Of a stretch of DNA of 64,000 nt, positions 1 to 11,411 are shown piece after piece. The stretch is from Paramecium sonneborni (lineage: Eukaryota > Ciliophora > Oligohymenophorea > Peniculida > Parameciidae): NCBI GenBank assembly GCA_905182985.1, contig CAJJDN010000029.1, forward strand, positions 188,662-252,661, read 5' to 3'. Each line of letters starts with the position of its first letter. Positions within the stretch are counted from its first letter, which is position 1. A program made the position numbers and the translations under genes. Below the pieces are notes generated by a model, which was given only the letters and a program-made list of their open reading frames with translations, ran no database searches and had not been told where the DNA came from.

Positions 1-738
1 AAATCTGTAATTCGGTCGAATTTAGTTTTAAAACAGTTTATAAAAAAATCAAATTAAAAGCAAATATTTTATTCTCTTTATTTAGAAATCTGCCTTATAT
101 AATTTATAATTTGAAGTCCATTTTTTAAGTTATTGTAGAAAATTGATTCTTTTTTTTAAATGCTTATGGGCTTTTACTTTCCTATTTCAATTATGTTTAT
201 TTATTAGTTTAAAATGAATAGGAGAATTTAGGTGCTTAGGTTTTAAGGTTTTTTCTTCGAAAATCATCTAAATAATAAAATAAAATATTTAATTAACAAA
301 ATAACAAAATCTCATCGATTCTTACAAATCTAGTAGAATTGAGGATATTGAAGATACTCCTATATTACAAGGATAATTTGACATATCTCATTAAAAAGAT
401 TGTTAAAGATATTTATATTTTGAAAGGGAAATTTTTTAGAATAAAGAAATTATTTTAAGTTCAAAAACATCCAAAAAAATTGTAAAAAGTTTAAGAGAAG
501 AATGAAAAAGGAAATTAAGATTTATAGAATAAAACTTATTTTGCTATAAAATTTGATAGAGAATAGCTTTGGATATTAAGAATATTTGAGTCGATAATCA
601 TTATAATCATTACTACTTTCTATTCATTCATTCATACATTCATTCATTTAAAACCATTTTAGATAACTTTCTTAATTCTTACATATATAAATCTGTAGCC
701 GCATAGCTTTACCCTTTTAACGCTCTGGCTAAATCCTA
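1..738. repeat. Direct repeat copy 1 (mate at 1060-1797), cut by window start
   Basis: Bases 1-738 recur at 1060-1797 with no difference that I can see (offset 1059). The copy stops exactly at the single N at 739. This is what two overlapping contigs look like when joined without merging. I see no gene in the repeat unit. It contains a short ATTC-type tetranucleotide run near 621-649 (and again near 1680-1708). A true tandem duplication cannot be excluded from sequence alone. Confidence 0.9.
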
Positions 739-739
739 N
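739..739. other. Single N, probable contig join
   Basis: One undetermined base sits exactly at the end of repeat copy 1. The sequence on its right (740-1059) is unique in the window and leads into repeat copy 2. This pattern suggests a scaffold join of size one rather than a sequencing ambiguity. Confidence 0.8.
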
Positions 740-1059
740 TTTAAGTTTAAAAAAATTTAATATATTTAATTAATTATAATTCATTTACAAAAAATTATTC
801 TTTGCATCTTTTGCCTAATTCTATTTATCATCCTTTTTTTATCGAGGTTTTGCAACAAATTAGTATTTATATTTGGATTTCTCAATTATCTTCGTCATCT
901 TATAAATTTGTTGCTTATGAAAATGACAACGATAGATTATAATTTTCGAGCAAATTTACTCTTTGAAAAAATAAATTTTATTGAATTTTTTTTTTTAAAG
1001 TAAGTTCTTCTGATTTAATAATTTCTTGAAATTTCTTTAAGCATTAGATGTGCACATAT
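740..1059. other. AT-rich spacer between repeat copies
   Basis: About 320 bases without a convincing coding frame on either strand. If the assembly interpretation is right, this stretch also lies upstream of copy 1, outside the window. Confidence 0.5.
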
Positions 1060-1797
1060 AAATCTGTAATTCGGTCGAATTTAGTTTTAAAACAGTTTAT
1101 AAAAAAATCAAATTAAAAGCAAATATTTTATTCTCTTTATTTAGAAATCTGCCTTATATAATTTATAATTTGAAGTCCATTTTTTAAGTTATTGTAGAAA
1201 ATTGATTCTTTTTTTTAAATGCTTATGGGCTTTTACTTTCCTATTTCAATTATGTTTATTTATTAGTTTAAAATGAATAGGAGAATTTAGGTGCTTAGGT
1301 TTTAAGGTTTTTTCTTCGAAAATCATCTAAATAATAAAATAAAATATTTAATTAACAAAATAACAAAATCTCATCGATTCTTACAAATCTAGTAGAATTG
1401 AGGATATTGAAGATACTCCTATATTACAAGGATAATTTGACATATCTCATTAAAAAGATTGTTAAAGATATTTATATTTTGAAAGGGAAATTTTTTAGAA
1501 TAAAGAAATTATTTTAAGTTCAAAAACATCCAAAAAAATTGTAAAAAGTTTAAGAGAAGAATGAAAAAGGAAATTAAGATTTATAGAATAAAACTTATTT
1601 TGCTATAAAATTTGATAGAGAATAGCTTTGGATATTAAGAATATTTGAGTCGATAATCATTATAATCATTACTACTTTCTATTCATTCATTCATACATTC
1701 ATTCATTTAAAACCATTTTAGATAACTTTCTTAATTCTTACATATATAAATCTGTAGCCGCATAGCTTTACCCTTTTAACGCTCTGGCTAAATCCTA
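1060..1797. repeat. Direct repeat copy 2
   Basis: Second copy of bases 1-738. It continues at its right end into the unique sequence of the first gene (1820-2173), so this is the copy with real flanking context. Just inside the right end is an imperfect inverted repeat (TAGCC...GGCTA) of unknown meaning. Confidence 0.9.
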
Positions 1798-1819
1798 AAT
1801 TTTTTCTACAGCCACAATT

Positions 1820-2173
1820 TCATTTAGAGTCTTTTTTGGTATATTCAAGCTAATAAATATTCAATGAATTTGTATACGTAGAATTAACATTACCAGCATC
1901 AATACTGGATCTTTGAAAAGACAATCTACCAGGAGAGTGTTTAGAGTATTGTTTGATTCTAATTGGAGATTATTATTATGAATTTTTTTATGCTTTAGGT
2001 GATTAACTATTTCTGAAAAATGATTGATGAGCATTCAATTATGATTCCTTGGCTTTTTATAGCACTGTTTTTTGATTATCAAATTTAGTACAAAACTTCT
2101 CTCTTACATCTTTTCTAAACATATCTAACTCTGCATATTTCTAATTACTCTAAATAAAAGATCCCTAATGCAT
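1820..2173 (-). CDS. Gln/Ser-rich hypothetical protein, 117 aa
   Basis: I do not recognise this protein. It reads as one open frame from ATG at 2173 to TGA at 1820-1822, with TAA/TAG as Gln and no intron. The sequence is rich in Gln, Ser, Lys and Asn and has no clear domain or membrane segment. Its C-terminal half (RSSIDAGNV, YQLEYTKKDSK) looks like real protein rather than AT-rich noise, and the overlapping plus-strand frames are poorer. It is divergent from the decayed gene at 2480. Codon use resembles the other genes here. It could be the 3' end of a longer gene if an intron hides a 5' exon, although no upstream exon is evident. Confidence 0.55.
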
Positions 2174-2479
2174 AGTATAATAATAAAATATAAATATATT
2201 AACAGATAACTATTATATATTTTAAGTAATAAGTAAGCCTATTAATGATAAAATTAATGATTCTAGAATGAATATTCTAGCAAAAAAACAGAAAAAACAT
2301 GAGGTTGGGAATGAATAATTATGCCTTTTTAATTTTTTTAATAAACTAATTATAATGTATGATAATAATAATAAGAGTTCTACAATCCCTATGTTTACAA
2401 TGAATGAAATCTAATTTTAACAATGTATATACATTTATTATACTTGGAATATGGCAAATTCTTCTTAATTAATTTCTAA
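2174..2479. other. Intergenic, divergent
   Basis: About 300 bases of AT-rich DNA between divergently oriented genes. No motif is recognised. Confidence 0.4.
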
Positions 2480-3899
2480 AATGAATATAATTTTTATAGT
2501 TAGTTGCTCTATTTTTGACTGGTACAACATCAATTTCTCAATATATTTAGTTAACTATTTCAAAAAAAGATCAATGATAGCTTTTTGAGATGAGGATGAG
2601 TCTAAAATGCAAATAAACTATCAAATCAATACATTTACGAATGCATTGAAGCAATTAAGAGAGGCAGTAAATATTAAACAAGTAAATCATGATCAAAATT
2701 GCAACATCAAATATAGTGATTGTGATTCAGAGTTTCAATTTTTAAAATAAAGATGTTGAGAACGCTTTAAATGTATTATGAGATTCAACATCTAGTTAAA
2801 TGTATGCAAAACTTAAATTAGAACTACTAATCAATAAGATCCTAACAAGTAATAATTCTTCACATATTAAGAATATCTAATATTAGCATTTGCAGAATAC
2901 TAAAAGTCAGTAGAGATTTTTTTAAAATAGATAGAGGCTATGGAAACTTTTTTCATATTATCTATAAATCCCATTATATATTAAGATTTGATTTAAAATC
3001 TTTATAATTAGGTTCTGAATTTGTATTTGAATTAGGAACTTTTTTATAAACTAATTTATTATTTTTGATCACTTTGGATTAAAATACTTTCGTTAAAATT
3101 AAAGAAAAAGCTAAGTACTTAAAAAACATAAAATAGGAATCTCATCAATTATATTTAGTATGATGATTGATAAATTCTTAGCTTTATTATGCAAACCACA
3201 AAAAAACTTTATTGAATTTAGTCATTAGTATATCGATATTTTAAAGTTCACTCAATAATTAGTAAATAATTAAATAAATCTAAATCTTTTATGTTTTTTC
3301 ATCATTATAGTATAAAAAGAATTTACAATCATCAGAAGATTCTGCTGATCCAAGTTAAATTGAACTAGTGAAATAGTTATACTCTAATTTGAAAGAAAAT
3401 ACGCAAGATAACTATAAAGAATTCACTCATTAAATGCTACTTTTATTCTTGCTTCTAATAATTAGAAAAGAGATAATAATTGTGATTTTAAGGAGATTAT
3501 CAAAATTTAGATGAAAAATTATAAGAAAAATTCGATCATTTAAATAATGTATTGAAAGTTAATCTCCCATTCTATAAACAGCCTCAACAAAATTAGAAAG
3601 GAATCAACAATTTTAGAATCAAGCTTTAGCCTTATGCAATACTTTAAAAATTGAATATTACAATACTAATAGAGTAAGAAGAGGAGAAATTTAAATGATT
3701 ACTGAATTAGGGGAGTAGGCTCATCAAAAAGGTTTCAAAAAGTGTTAGAACAAAAACCTTGAAGAAAGATTGGATATGGAAAGCTTAATTATTGATTTAT
3801 ATTCATAAAATTGATTATGAAAAACCCATTTTCAAGACTGGTGACTTTGAAGGAGCTCTTTGTTCAAATATTAGAAATAATTTATTCATAGAATATTGA
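2480..3899 (+). pseudogene. Decayed protein-coding gene
   Basis: Successive plus-strand stretches read as good Paramecium-style protein (for example REAVNIKQVNHDQNCNIKYS, KSVEIFLKQIEAMETFF, SADPSQIELVKQLYSNLKEN, KPIFKTGDFEGALC), but they are separated by in-frame TGA codons (first at about 2755) and by frame changes, roughly ten breaks in 1.4 kb. Introns of 20-34 nt do not explain these breaks. I take it as the remnant of one gene of about 450 codons, function unknown. The last codons before TGA at 3897-3899 lie only 88 bp upstream of the next gene. A locus with many sequencing errors is possible but unlikely given how clean the neighbours are. Confidence 0.6.
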
Positions 3900-3987
3900 T
3901 TTTTTTCTATATTATGTATTAAAGCAGATATACTTGAGAAAAGTTATTTGAAAATAAATATTATAGAAAAAAAAACATTGTATATAA

Positions 3988-5159
3988 ATGGCTGACACCT
4001 AAACTCCTAATGATATTAGTTAAGTGATTCCTATTAATCCTTAATATCAAGTACCCAATCCAGTTCACAATCAAGCTTAGATTACTAACCAAATTCCACA
4101 AATGTAATAACCCCAATAATAAACTTATGTTGTATATGCTCCATAGATGTACTAACAAAGACCTTAATTTAATCTTAATCAAGTTCAGCCTATTCAATAC
4201 CCTTAATTTCAACATCCTTAACACATGAATCCCCAATAATAATAACCATACATATAATACCAACAATAACCTTAAATTGCTTAACCATTACTTCCAATGA
4301 TCAAACAAGAGGAAACCTTAAAGCATGATTCCCTTAGATTAGCTGGAAAGTTGGAGAGAAGATATTTTAACTTATAGGTTCTCTCCTTTTATCTCCTTTT
4401 TCAGGCTTTAGCTCTAATTTTGTGCTGTAGTTCTTATCACAATGACTTTATACAATTCCAGTATAATCTTTATGGAAATTTTAAAGTTCCATTTTACATT
4501 TTTACTGTGATCATGAGTCTTTCACTCATTTATTCATACACAACTTCAAAGAAATTGAAAAATAAATAATCTAGCACTATTTTATGTGTTGTTTATGGAT
4601 TAGCTTATGGTTTTTTTATTTAAGCCTTATATTCCTCTTGTTACTATAATTTCTAATATTACCAAAGTGGGAATTACTATCACTTTTTGGAATCAAATGG
4701 TGGGGATGTGATAGTAATTATAGTATTCAGTTTCATCAATCTAGAAGTTCTATCATTATTTTCATATTCAATGTAAGAATTAGATCAATTAAATTTCAAA
4801 AGTAAAATTGAATTTTATTATTAGATTCTTTCTGGTACATTGTGATACCTTCCATTACTTATGGTGGAATCTTATTTTCTATTTATGACAGATATGCTAT
4901 TTTATGTGGAATTATCTGTGCTTCACTCGCTTTTGGATTCTATTTATAATTTATACTCTCTAGAATGATTCAATCCACTAAAGTAATCATTATTTATATT
5001 ATTTAATAGTTTAATTTAAGAACTGATGATGGTTAATACGCAGCTGTTCTATTCAGTTTCTTAATTTTAGTTCCTTTTTTTGATATTGGATTTAACAAAA
5101 GTGATGAGATGGTTTAAGAATCATAAAGCTAAAACTCTTAATAAAAAAATATTCAATGA
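3988..5159 (+). CDS. TMBIM/Lifeguard-like membrane protein with one frameshift
   Basis: ATG at 3988 opens a frame of 285 codons ending at TGA 4843-4845. The frame one base over continues as clear membrane protein to TGA 5157-5159, so one indel lies near 4815-4840 (a run of TTA repeats). The first ~115 residues are a Gln/Pro/Tyr-rich cytoplasmic tail. Then comes LERRYFNLQVLSFYLLFQ, matching the start of the first membrane segment of Lifeguard proteins (RRxFIRKVY in the family), followed by about six more hydrophobic segments. Known family members sit in Golgi, ER or plasma membrane and affect calcium handling and cell-death signalling. It resembles the gene at 7627. Whether the indel is real or a sequencing error cannot be told here. 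Confidence 0.5.
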
Positions 5160-5230
5160 AGAAATTTATAAAACAATAAACATAATTTATATCACTAGTT
5201 TTTATTTAATATTATTAATTTATTTATCTA

Positions 5231-5749
5231 ATGACATCTCAATAAAAGTAAGAAATCTTGGCTCCTATTTTTATATCTTCTGAAGAATACAATCAAATCA
5301 TCAAACATCCTCCACATATGCACTAATAATTATTTCAATTAATATACTCAAAGTATAATAATAAGCTTAGTTATAAACATACTAACACATAAATATAAAT
5401 TTATAATAGCAAAAATAAACTTACAACTATTATCAATGGAGTGCTGGATTCTGGATAATATTTACTCTATTCATAATCTTGAACTTATTCATTTTAACTA
5501 ATCCAGCCTTTGTTACTCAAAATGAATAATGTTAATATTTTAGAATAACAACCAAAAACTTTTTATTCGATTCACGTTATATTATACATGAAATTCTATT
5601 TTCCTTTATTTCTATGGGTCATTGTAGTTATGTTAATTGGAATTGGCTCTATTAAACTTGTTAATAAGATTGTTGAAAAAGGATATGACTTATATTTTTT
5701 CCATTTATTTCTTTCAATTTAAAAATAGCTCTATTTATTTTAAAGATGA
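5231..5749 (+). pseudogene. Fragment of a third TMBIM-like gene, frame-broken
   Basis: It starts with ATG at 5231 and reads a Gln-rich N-terminus (MTSQQKQEILAP, EEYNQIIKHPPHMHQQ), changes frame near 5350-5400 into WSAGFWIIFTLFIILNLF, and changes frame again near 5560-5590 into FPLFLWVIVVMLIGIGSIKL before TGA 5747-5749. The order (Gln-rich tail, then two to three hydrophobic segments) mirrors the intact paralogue at 7627, but the C-terminal membrane segments are missing. No 20-34 nt intron fits both shifts. I infer a truncated, decayed paralogue. Confidence 0.5.
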
Positions 5750-6089
5750 AAAAAATATTTATTATTAAAAGTTTTCAAACAGAGGAATTAATAATAAATA
5801 TAAATGAATTAAATATGCATCATTTTCAAGTGTAATTATTATGGTTAATTTATTATAAAGCGTTTCATAATGAATAATAGCCAATATAATTTATAATCAC
5901 GATGTCTAAATTTATAATAAAATCCGATAATAGTAAATGTATTAATAAGATACAAAATTTAACTAAGTTTTTAAACATGAAGTAAATTTAAAGTCAAGAG
6001 TATATTGTAAGTTTTTTTTATAAGTGATAAGATCAATAATTTATTAAGTTAAAGATAATTAATATATAAGGCATTTTATATTTTAATAT
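5750..6089. other. Intergenic, convergent
   Basis: AT-rich spacer between two convergent genes. No coding frame or motif recognised. Confidence 0.4.
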
Positions 6090-7379
6090 TCATTATATTA
6101 ATGTCACAACAGGCATGTACTACATTGTTTTTACCCAAGCTCTAATATCATTAATACCACCAAAAGCATATGTTCCAATGACTGCTCCTGTAAAAGCATT
6201 ATTAAATTCTTTCTTTCCTACATATTCTAGTTCAGAAGCATTTTACGAATCTTTTATTGCAAAATAATCGAAACTCACTTCATCCTGATTTCCTCCCAAT
6301 ACTACAATTAGATCTCTTTTTTGAGCTGAATCTAATATATATATTAAAAAAAACTACCAGCCACTTCAATTTATTTCAACAAAAAAATCTAAGAACCTGC
6401 TCTTGGAACACTTAATTTTGTTTTTGATTTAAGATTTTCAATTGAACCTTTTTCAATATCCATTATAGCTATTTTATCTGTTACTTTTTCACCATTTGAA
6501 CCTCCAAAAATTAATATATGTTTTTCTGAAATAGGCAAACAAGATGACCCCAAATGATTAGTTACATTCAAACCTTGTCTATATTTAAAATCCTTCCATT
6601 TTTTTGTATTTAAATCAAAACATTCTACTTTATTGCTATGAAGGATTTTCTAACAATGATTTATTATAATTATACTGTTTCTTCATTTTCAAATGTGAAT
6701 CCACCATATACATAAACTTTATTATTCATTACGAAACCTGAGAAACCAGCTCTAGCTTAAACCATTGGCTCAATAACTTCCCATTATTATTCTCCATTTT
6801 GATTTACAGGTCCTTTCTCATCATAGATTTCACATTAATTTAAGAAACCCCATTCCTCTTAATTTATATATTGACCTCCAACTACCATATATAAATATTA
6901 ATTTGTAGTTCCTGGTTTTAATAATTCAAAAATTTAGTGATTATGTCTTGGAATATTCATTGGTGGTATTACAGGGACTTTTTCTGCTTCAATTTCATTG
7001 CCTTCGTCATCTTCCCTTGTTAATCCTTATCTCCATAATTCATATTTAATTCTATGACCTTCCATGTGATCATGAAGCTAGATTCTAAAACAAAAGTTTG
7101 AACTCTATATTTAATTATTTTCCTAATAGGCACCTCCTGTTACTAAGAATTCTGCTCCATCCTACTTTTTTATATATGATGAAAAGTAAGGAACACAAGG
7201 TGGCTAATCTTTGCTTATAAAAGTCCATCCAGCTATAAATAATTCAATATTTTACGTTTAACATCACCTGTAGCAAAATTATATCCCATTGATGGATAAA
7301 ATTGTTCTTCTTATTTTTCTTAATCTACAAAAGGTGGATAAATCACAGTAGTGAATGAAAAATGATTTTATTTTTGCAT
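6090..7379 (-). CDS. Kelch-repeat protein, 404 aa
   Basis: Four exons, with introns at 7233-7255 (23 nt), 6650-6675 (26 nt) and 6332-6357 (26 nt), join to exactly 405 codons from ATG 7379 to TGA 6090-6092. Kelch blades are visible as double-glycine strands followed by a Trp/Tyr-bearing strand: FLVTGGAYQ, YLYMVVGGQY, KVYVYGGFTFEN, ILIFGGSNGEK, LIVVLGGNQ, YAFGGIND. Five to six blades imply one beta-propeller, a protein-interaction scaffold. No BTB, phosphatase or membrane segment is attached, so the partner is unknown. It is unrelated in position but similar in fold to the N-terminal half of the gene at 12836. Confidence 0.85.
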
Positions 7380-7626
7380 CATTTTTAATATAATTTATAT
7401 TAATTGCTAATCATCAATAAAAAAATCACTCACAATATTTTAAATATATCTTATAAATAAATAATTCTTATGCCTTGTTTTATTAAATTAATATTTTAAT
7501 CATTAAAACTAATGATTAGTTACTTTATTTTTGATATCTTTTTTAAAAAATCAAAGAATATCATATCAATATGGTACTTATAATATTATATATTAAATCT
7601 TATATTAATCCACAAAAACAAAAATT

Positions 7627-8704
7627 ATGTTAAATAATATTAAGTTGTAATCCTAAAAAAAAGAAGAGATTCAAGCACAATCAAATTCTGAAACATCTGT
7701 TCCAGAAAACTCATCAATTCCATCAATCAATTTATAGTAATCCTCAAATCTAAATTATATTCCCTAAGAGGTTGGTTCTGGTAATACTTTTGCTTAGTTA
7801 GATTAAATTTATTAGCCCTTACTATTAACTAATTAATAATAATCTAGTACTAGTGATTTAAAAAAATAGAGATTCCTTATTTAAATAACAGGTATTTGGA
7901 TATTTTAGGAGGCTATTTAAATAATTATGTCAGTCATTACTATTTTGGATATTAACTATGATGATTTGTTTTATAATTTTGAATAAGGTAAATATAGAGT
8001 TCCATTATATTTATTTTTTCTTATATCTTTCTTATAGTTATTGCTAATTAGATTCTATAAACCATTCAGATGTGTACATTTTTAATATAATTAGTAAGAA
8101 ACATAATGCTTTTTTCATATTCTTGATTTTCACTATTACATATGCCCTATGGATTAGTGGTCTCATAGCTGGAGAACATTCTGATATCTGGAATATAGAA
8201 AAATCTGTTTAGCTTGGATTTGCCATTTTTATTGGTGTCATTTGCAATTTTCTTACTTTAATTACTTCACTATTTCAATTTTCTTTGACCAAAAAATAAA
8301 TATCATTTTTTAGTAAGCCATTTAATATATTCATAGGAACAATTAAATATGTTTTTATTCCGCCTTTTATTTATGCCTTTATATTTTAAATTTTCAATCC
8401 TTTTGATTATATTGCAGTTCTAATTTTATGGATGTCAACTGAATTATGGGCCTTTACATTTGGTGGACTATATTTATATAGTATATTATAAATTTTACAT
8501 GGTAAAGTAAAAAAAGATATATTTATTTTAGTTTAATCTAAATTAAGATTAAACAATCTCTGCTGCACTTTTGGCATTTATCAACATATTTTTTCCGTTT
8601 GGACATTATTGAAATAATAATTCTAGTATGAATCTCTAAAGAGAAAACATATTTAATTATATAAAATAATTGTTAATAATTTTCATACAAGTCTTTCTTT
8701 ATGA
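7627..8704 (+). CDS. TMBIM/Lifeguard-like membrane protein, 350 aa
   Basis: ATG at 7627; one intron of 25 nt at 8074-8098, ending TAAG rather than the usual TAG, restores a single frame of 351 codons to TGA 8702-8704. Residues 1-90 are Gln/Ser-rich. From KKQRFLIQITGIWIFQEAIQ onward the hydrophobic segments follow Lifeguard order, including the counterpart of the TM3 loop (NAFFIFLIFTITYALWISGL) and of TM5 (SVQLGFAIFIGVIC). The family's acidic residue in the last helices (DTQLL) is not seen; the equivalent stretch reads GGLYLYSILQILHG. This is the best preserved of three paralogues in 5 kb. Divergence is high, so another polytopic family is possible. Confidence 0.55.
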
Positions 8705-8976
8705 GTTTGTACATCTCTACCTTCAACTGAAAACAAGGTAAATCTATCATTTGAAAAAAAATTATTCAATACAACAGGCTAAATGGGTTTTTCGTTTTTA
8801 CTATTTTTCAACATCATAAACCTTCTTCTAATTCTACTCTTTCTTTCATCACTTAGTTCTAAATATTTCGATTATAAAATAAATTTTATTCTAAAGTGTT
8901 TTTTAATAAGTCTTCGATTGTACTATTAAATTTAAAAAAATATTTTATTTTTAATAGGTAATTCCTTATATTTCAT
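8683..8976 (-). CDS. Small basic hypothetical protein, 97 aa
   Basis: It is an open frame from ATG 8976 to TGA 8683-8685, Lys/Arg-rich (DERKSRIRRRFMMLKNSKN), with no domain that I recognise. It converges on the TMBIM-like gene and overlaps its 3' end by 22 bp. A possible 33-nt intron (GTACAATCG...TTTAG) inside the frame would not change phase, so splicing cannot be judged. The in-frame codons just upstream of the ATG are also protein-like back to a TGA, so a 5' exon may be missing. Confidence 0.4.
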
Positions 8977-9092
8977 TTGTCGACTAAATTCTTATCACAT
9001 GATAAATTGATTATATTATCAAACTTAAAAAAAGCAATTTTTTTAAACAAAAATAAAATTCACTATCTTAATTAAAATTTTGATTTTTAGGG

Positions 9093-9347
9093 ATGGCAAT
9101 TTATGAATTATTTCTAAAGAGTAGAATTAACTAATTGTAATTAGGACGATTACATAAGGCTCCTTTTTTAATAGAGTTACATGAAGCTGTATTTATTAAC
9201 ATAGCCTAAAAAGAAAAGTCTTTAGCTTTAACAAAAATTAATCAAAAATTAAAATTTACACTTGAATTATCTGGCTTCTCAATATTATATTTATTTTTTA
9301 TGTAATTTAAAAAGGCATCCTTTCAATAAAATTATTAATTAAGCTGA
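9093..9347 (+). CDS. Small hypothetical protein, 84 aa
   Basis: Uninterrupted frame from ATG 9093 to TGA 9345-9347. It starts MAIYELFLKSRINQLQLG and includes a hydrophobic stretch near the C-terminus (SGFSILYLFFMQF). I do not recognise it. With a single stop codon and this base composition, open frames of this length can occur by chance, so the call is weak. Confidence 0.3.
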
Positions 9348-9953
9348 TATTGATTTATTTTGAATATGATTTTCTTTTTCAAGCTTTCAATTAAGTTAAA
9401 GTTTAATTTTATTGAAAAAGATTTTTAAAGGCTATAATCTAAAATGACTAAATGAAAAAGAATTAGAATTTTAAAATCTAATCTAAAATTAAATGAAAGA
9501 AAGGAAAATATGAGACATGAAAATTTTGCGATATAACTTGTTAATTTAAAAAATAAATAAATTAATCTAATTTTTTTTCTTTTTTTAACAATTATTTCCT
9601 CTTTAAAAATATTTCTAGGTTTGTAAATTGCTAAATTAAAAAAAAAATTTAATTTTACTTAATATTATTTGAGCATCCGAATTTAAATTACAATTATAGT
9701 ATGGGCTTCAAGATAAGCTGAAAAAAGATGTGATTAATATTGATATATAAATAAAGTTTAATTGAAAAATTTTTATATAATTTGAACAAGAAAAATAAAA
9801 AAATCTTGTTTTAATTTTTTCATGAATAATTTTAGAATTTAAGAATTGATGATTTAATAATTTTCAACTTCTTATAGAAGGTATTTTGTTATTTTTCTTT
9901 GATGAAAGAAATATGTTTATATTGAATTTATATAAATTAATAATTATTTTTAT
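9348..9953. other. AT-rich intergenic region
   Basis: About 600 bases, strongly AT, with homopolymer T and A runs. I see no coding frame, repeat or RNA gene. Confidence 0.45.
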
Positions 9954-11379
9954 ATGGTGCTAGAAGCTCAATTATTAATAAAGAATAGATCATCAAATAT
10001 TGTAATTCCTCCACCAAATATCAAAAGTATTAGAATGTATCTATATTTAGAATATGCTGATAAGACTGCAGAGTACGTGGCTAAAAATGGTGCAACATTT
10101 GAAGATCTTGTAATGCAAAAGGAATTAAGCAATCCAAATTTTTGTTTTTTAAGAAGGGATGATCCTTATAGACCATATTATGAAAATAAAATTACTGAAT
10201 TTGCTAGAGGATTAGTGGGTATGAAATTAATTTTTATGATATTATAGCACCAATATAAGAAGAGGAAGATTAAAAAACAAAGCCAGTACCTAAAAATGAA
10301 TAACCAAAGAAGGTAGTTAAAGCTCCTCCAAGTGATTAATTTACAGTAGAATAACCAAGAAATTTATCTGCTTTAGATTTAGATATAATAAAACATACAG
10401 CAATTTTTATAGCAAAAAATGGTAAGAAATTTTTGGTTGCTTTAACAGAGAGAGAAAAAATGAATCCATAATATGATTTTTTAAAGCCCACTCATGATTT
10501 ATTTCAATTCTTTTCAAATTTGGTAGATGCATATACAAAATGTTTGCAACCAAAAAAGGAAGAAATTGATAGATTATTAACATATGTTTAAGATAGATAA
10601 GTAATATATTAAAGATGTTAAGAAAAATATGATTATGAGATTTATTTGAAAGAAGAGAAAGATAGAAAGTAATAATAGGATGAAGATGAGAAATGTAAAT
10701 TATATATATATATAATAAATATTATAGAATAAATGGCTATGATAGATTGGAATGATTTTACTATTTGTGAGGCAATAGATTTTGCAGAAGATGAGAGAAT
10801 TGATAAAGTTTTTGAAAAAGGAATCTAAAGATTTGATAAAATGGATTTTAAAGGAACTGATTAAACATAATTTTGTAATATTAATATTTATTTTTAGAGT
10901 AATAATAAAATTTAGTTTAAACAGGGCAAGTAGTATAAAGAATAATAAATAATCCATAATAACCCAAAGAAAAATAAATAATAACTTTAAATTCAACATT
11001 ATAAAAAGCAGGGTAATAAGGAGATAATAGTGCTCCTATAATATCAAATTATTAAAGACCTTCAACATAAAATGAATAAGTATTTATAAAATGTGAGATT
11101 TGTGGAAAGAATTTTCCTAAAAATTAGATAAATGAACATATTTAATTAGAATTATAAGATCCTCGCTATAGTGAAATAAAGAAAGAAATAAATGAGAGAA
11201 GTAAAACGACAACATTATAACCTGGAAATATGATTGCAGAACATTTATCTTAATTAAAGAAAAAAAGACCAGATATATTTGAGGAAGATCATAGAAAACC
11301 ACCTCCACCTCCACCACCTTAATAAAGACCTTAACCTCCAAGACCAGCACCACCTCCACCACCTCCTCCTCCAAAATGA
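9954..11379 (+). CDS. SF3A1: Splicing factor 3A subunit 1 (U2 snRNP), 438 aa
   Basis: SF3A1/Prp21 is the subunit of the SF3a complex that helps U2 snRNP bind the branch point. Four introns (10027-10050, 10219-10247, 10695-10727, 10875-10897) leave 439 codons. Visible are two SURP modules: ADKTAEYVAKNGATFEDLV then NPNFCFLRRDDPYRPYYENK, and later KHTAIFIAKNGKKFLVAL then YDFLKPTHDLFQFF. After these come the PRP21-like segment ending MIDWNDFTICEAIDF, the zinc-site-like CEICGKNFPKNQINEHIQLE followed by DPRYSEIKKE, and a Pro-rich tail. The C-terminal ubiquitin-like domain of animal SF3A1 is absent; the protein stops after the poly-Pro run. Introns 1 and 3 are multiples of three without TGA, so their retention would only insert residues. 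Confidence 0.95.
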
Positions 11380-11411
11380 ATATTATTAATAATTTTAAAT
11401 AATGAAAATAA

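Noticed and set aside
1741..1800. Possible tRNA or structured RNA (TAGCC...GGCTA pairing)
   Set aside because: No cloverleaf with T-loop and anticodon could be drawn, and only the outer 5 bp pair well.
4810..4850. Retained internal eliminated sequence (IES) as the cause of frame breaks
   Set aside because: The breaks behave as one- or two-base shifts in A/T runs. No TA-bounded insert of typical IES length is visible at any of them.
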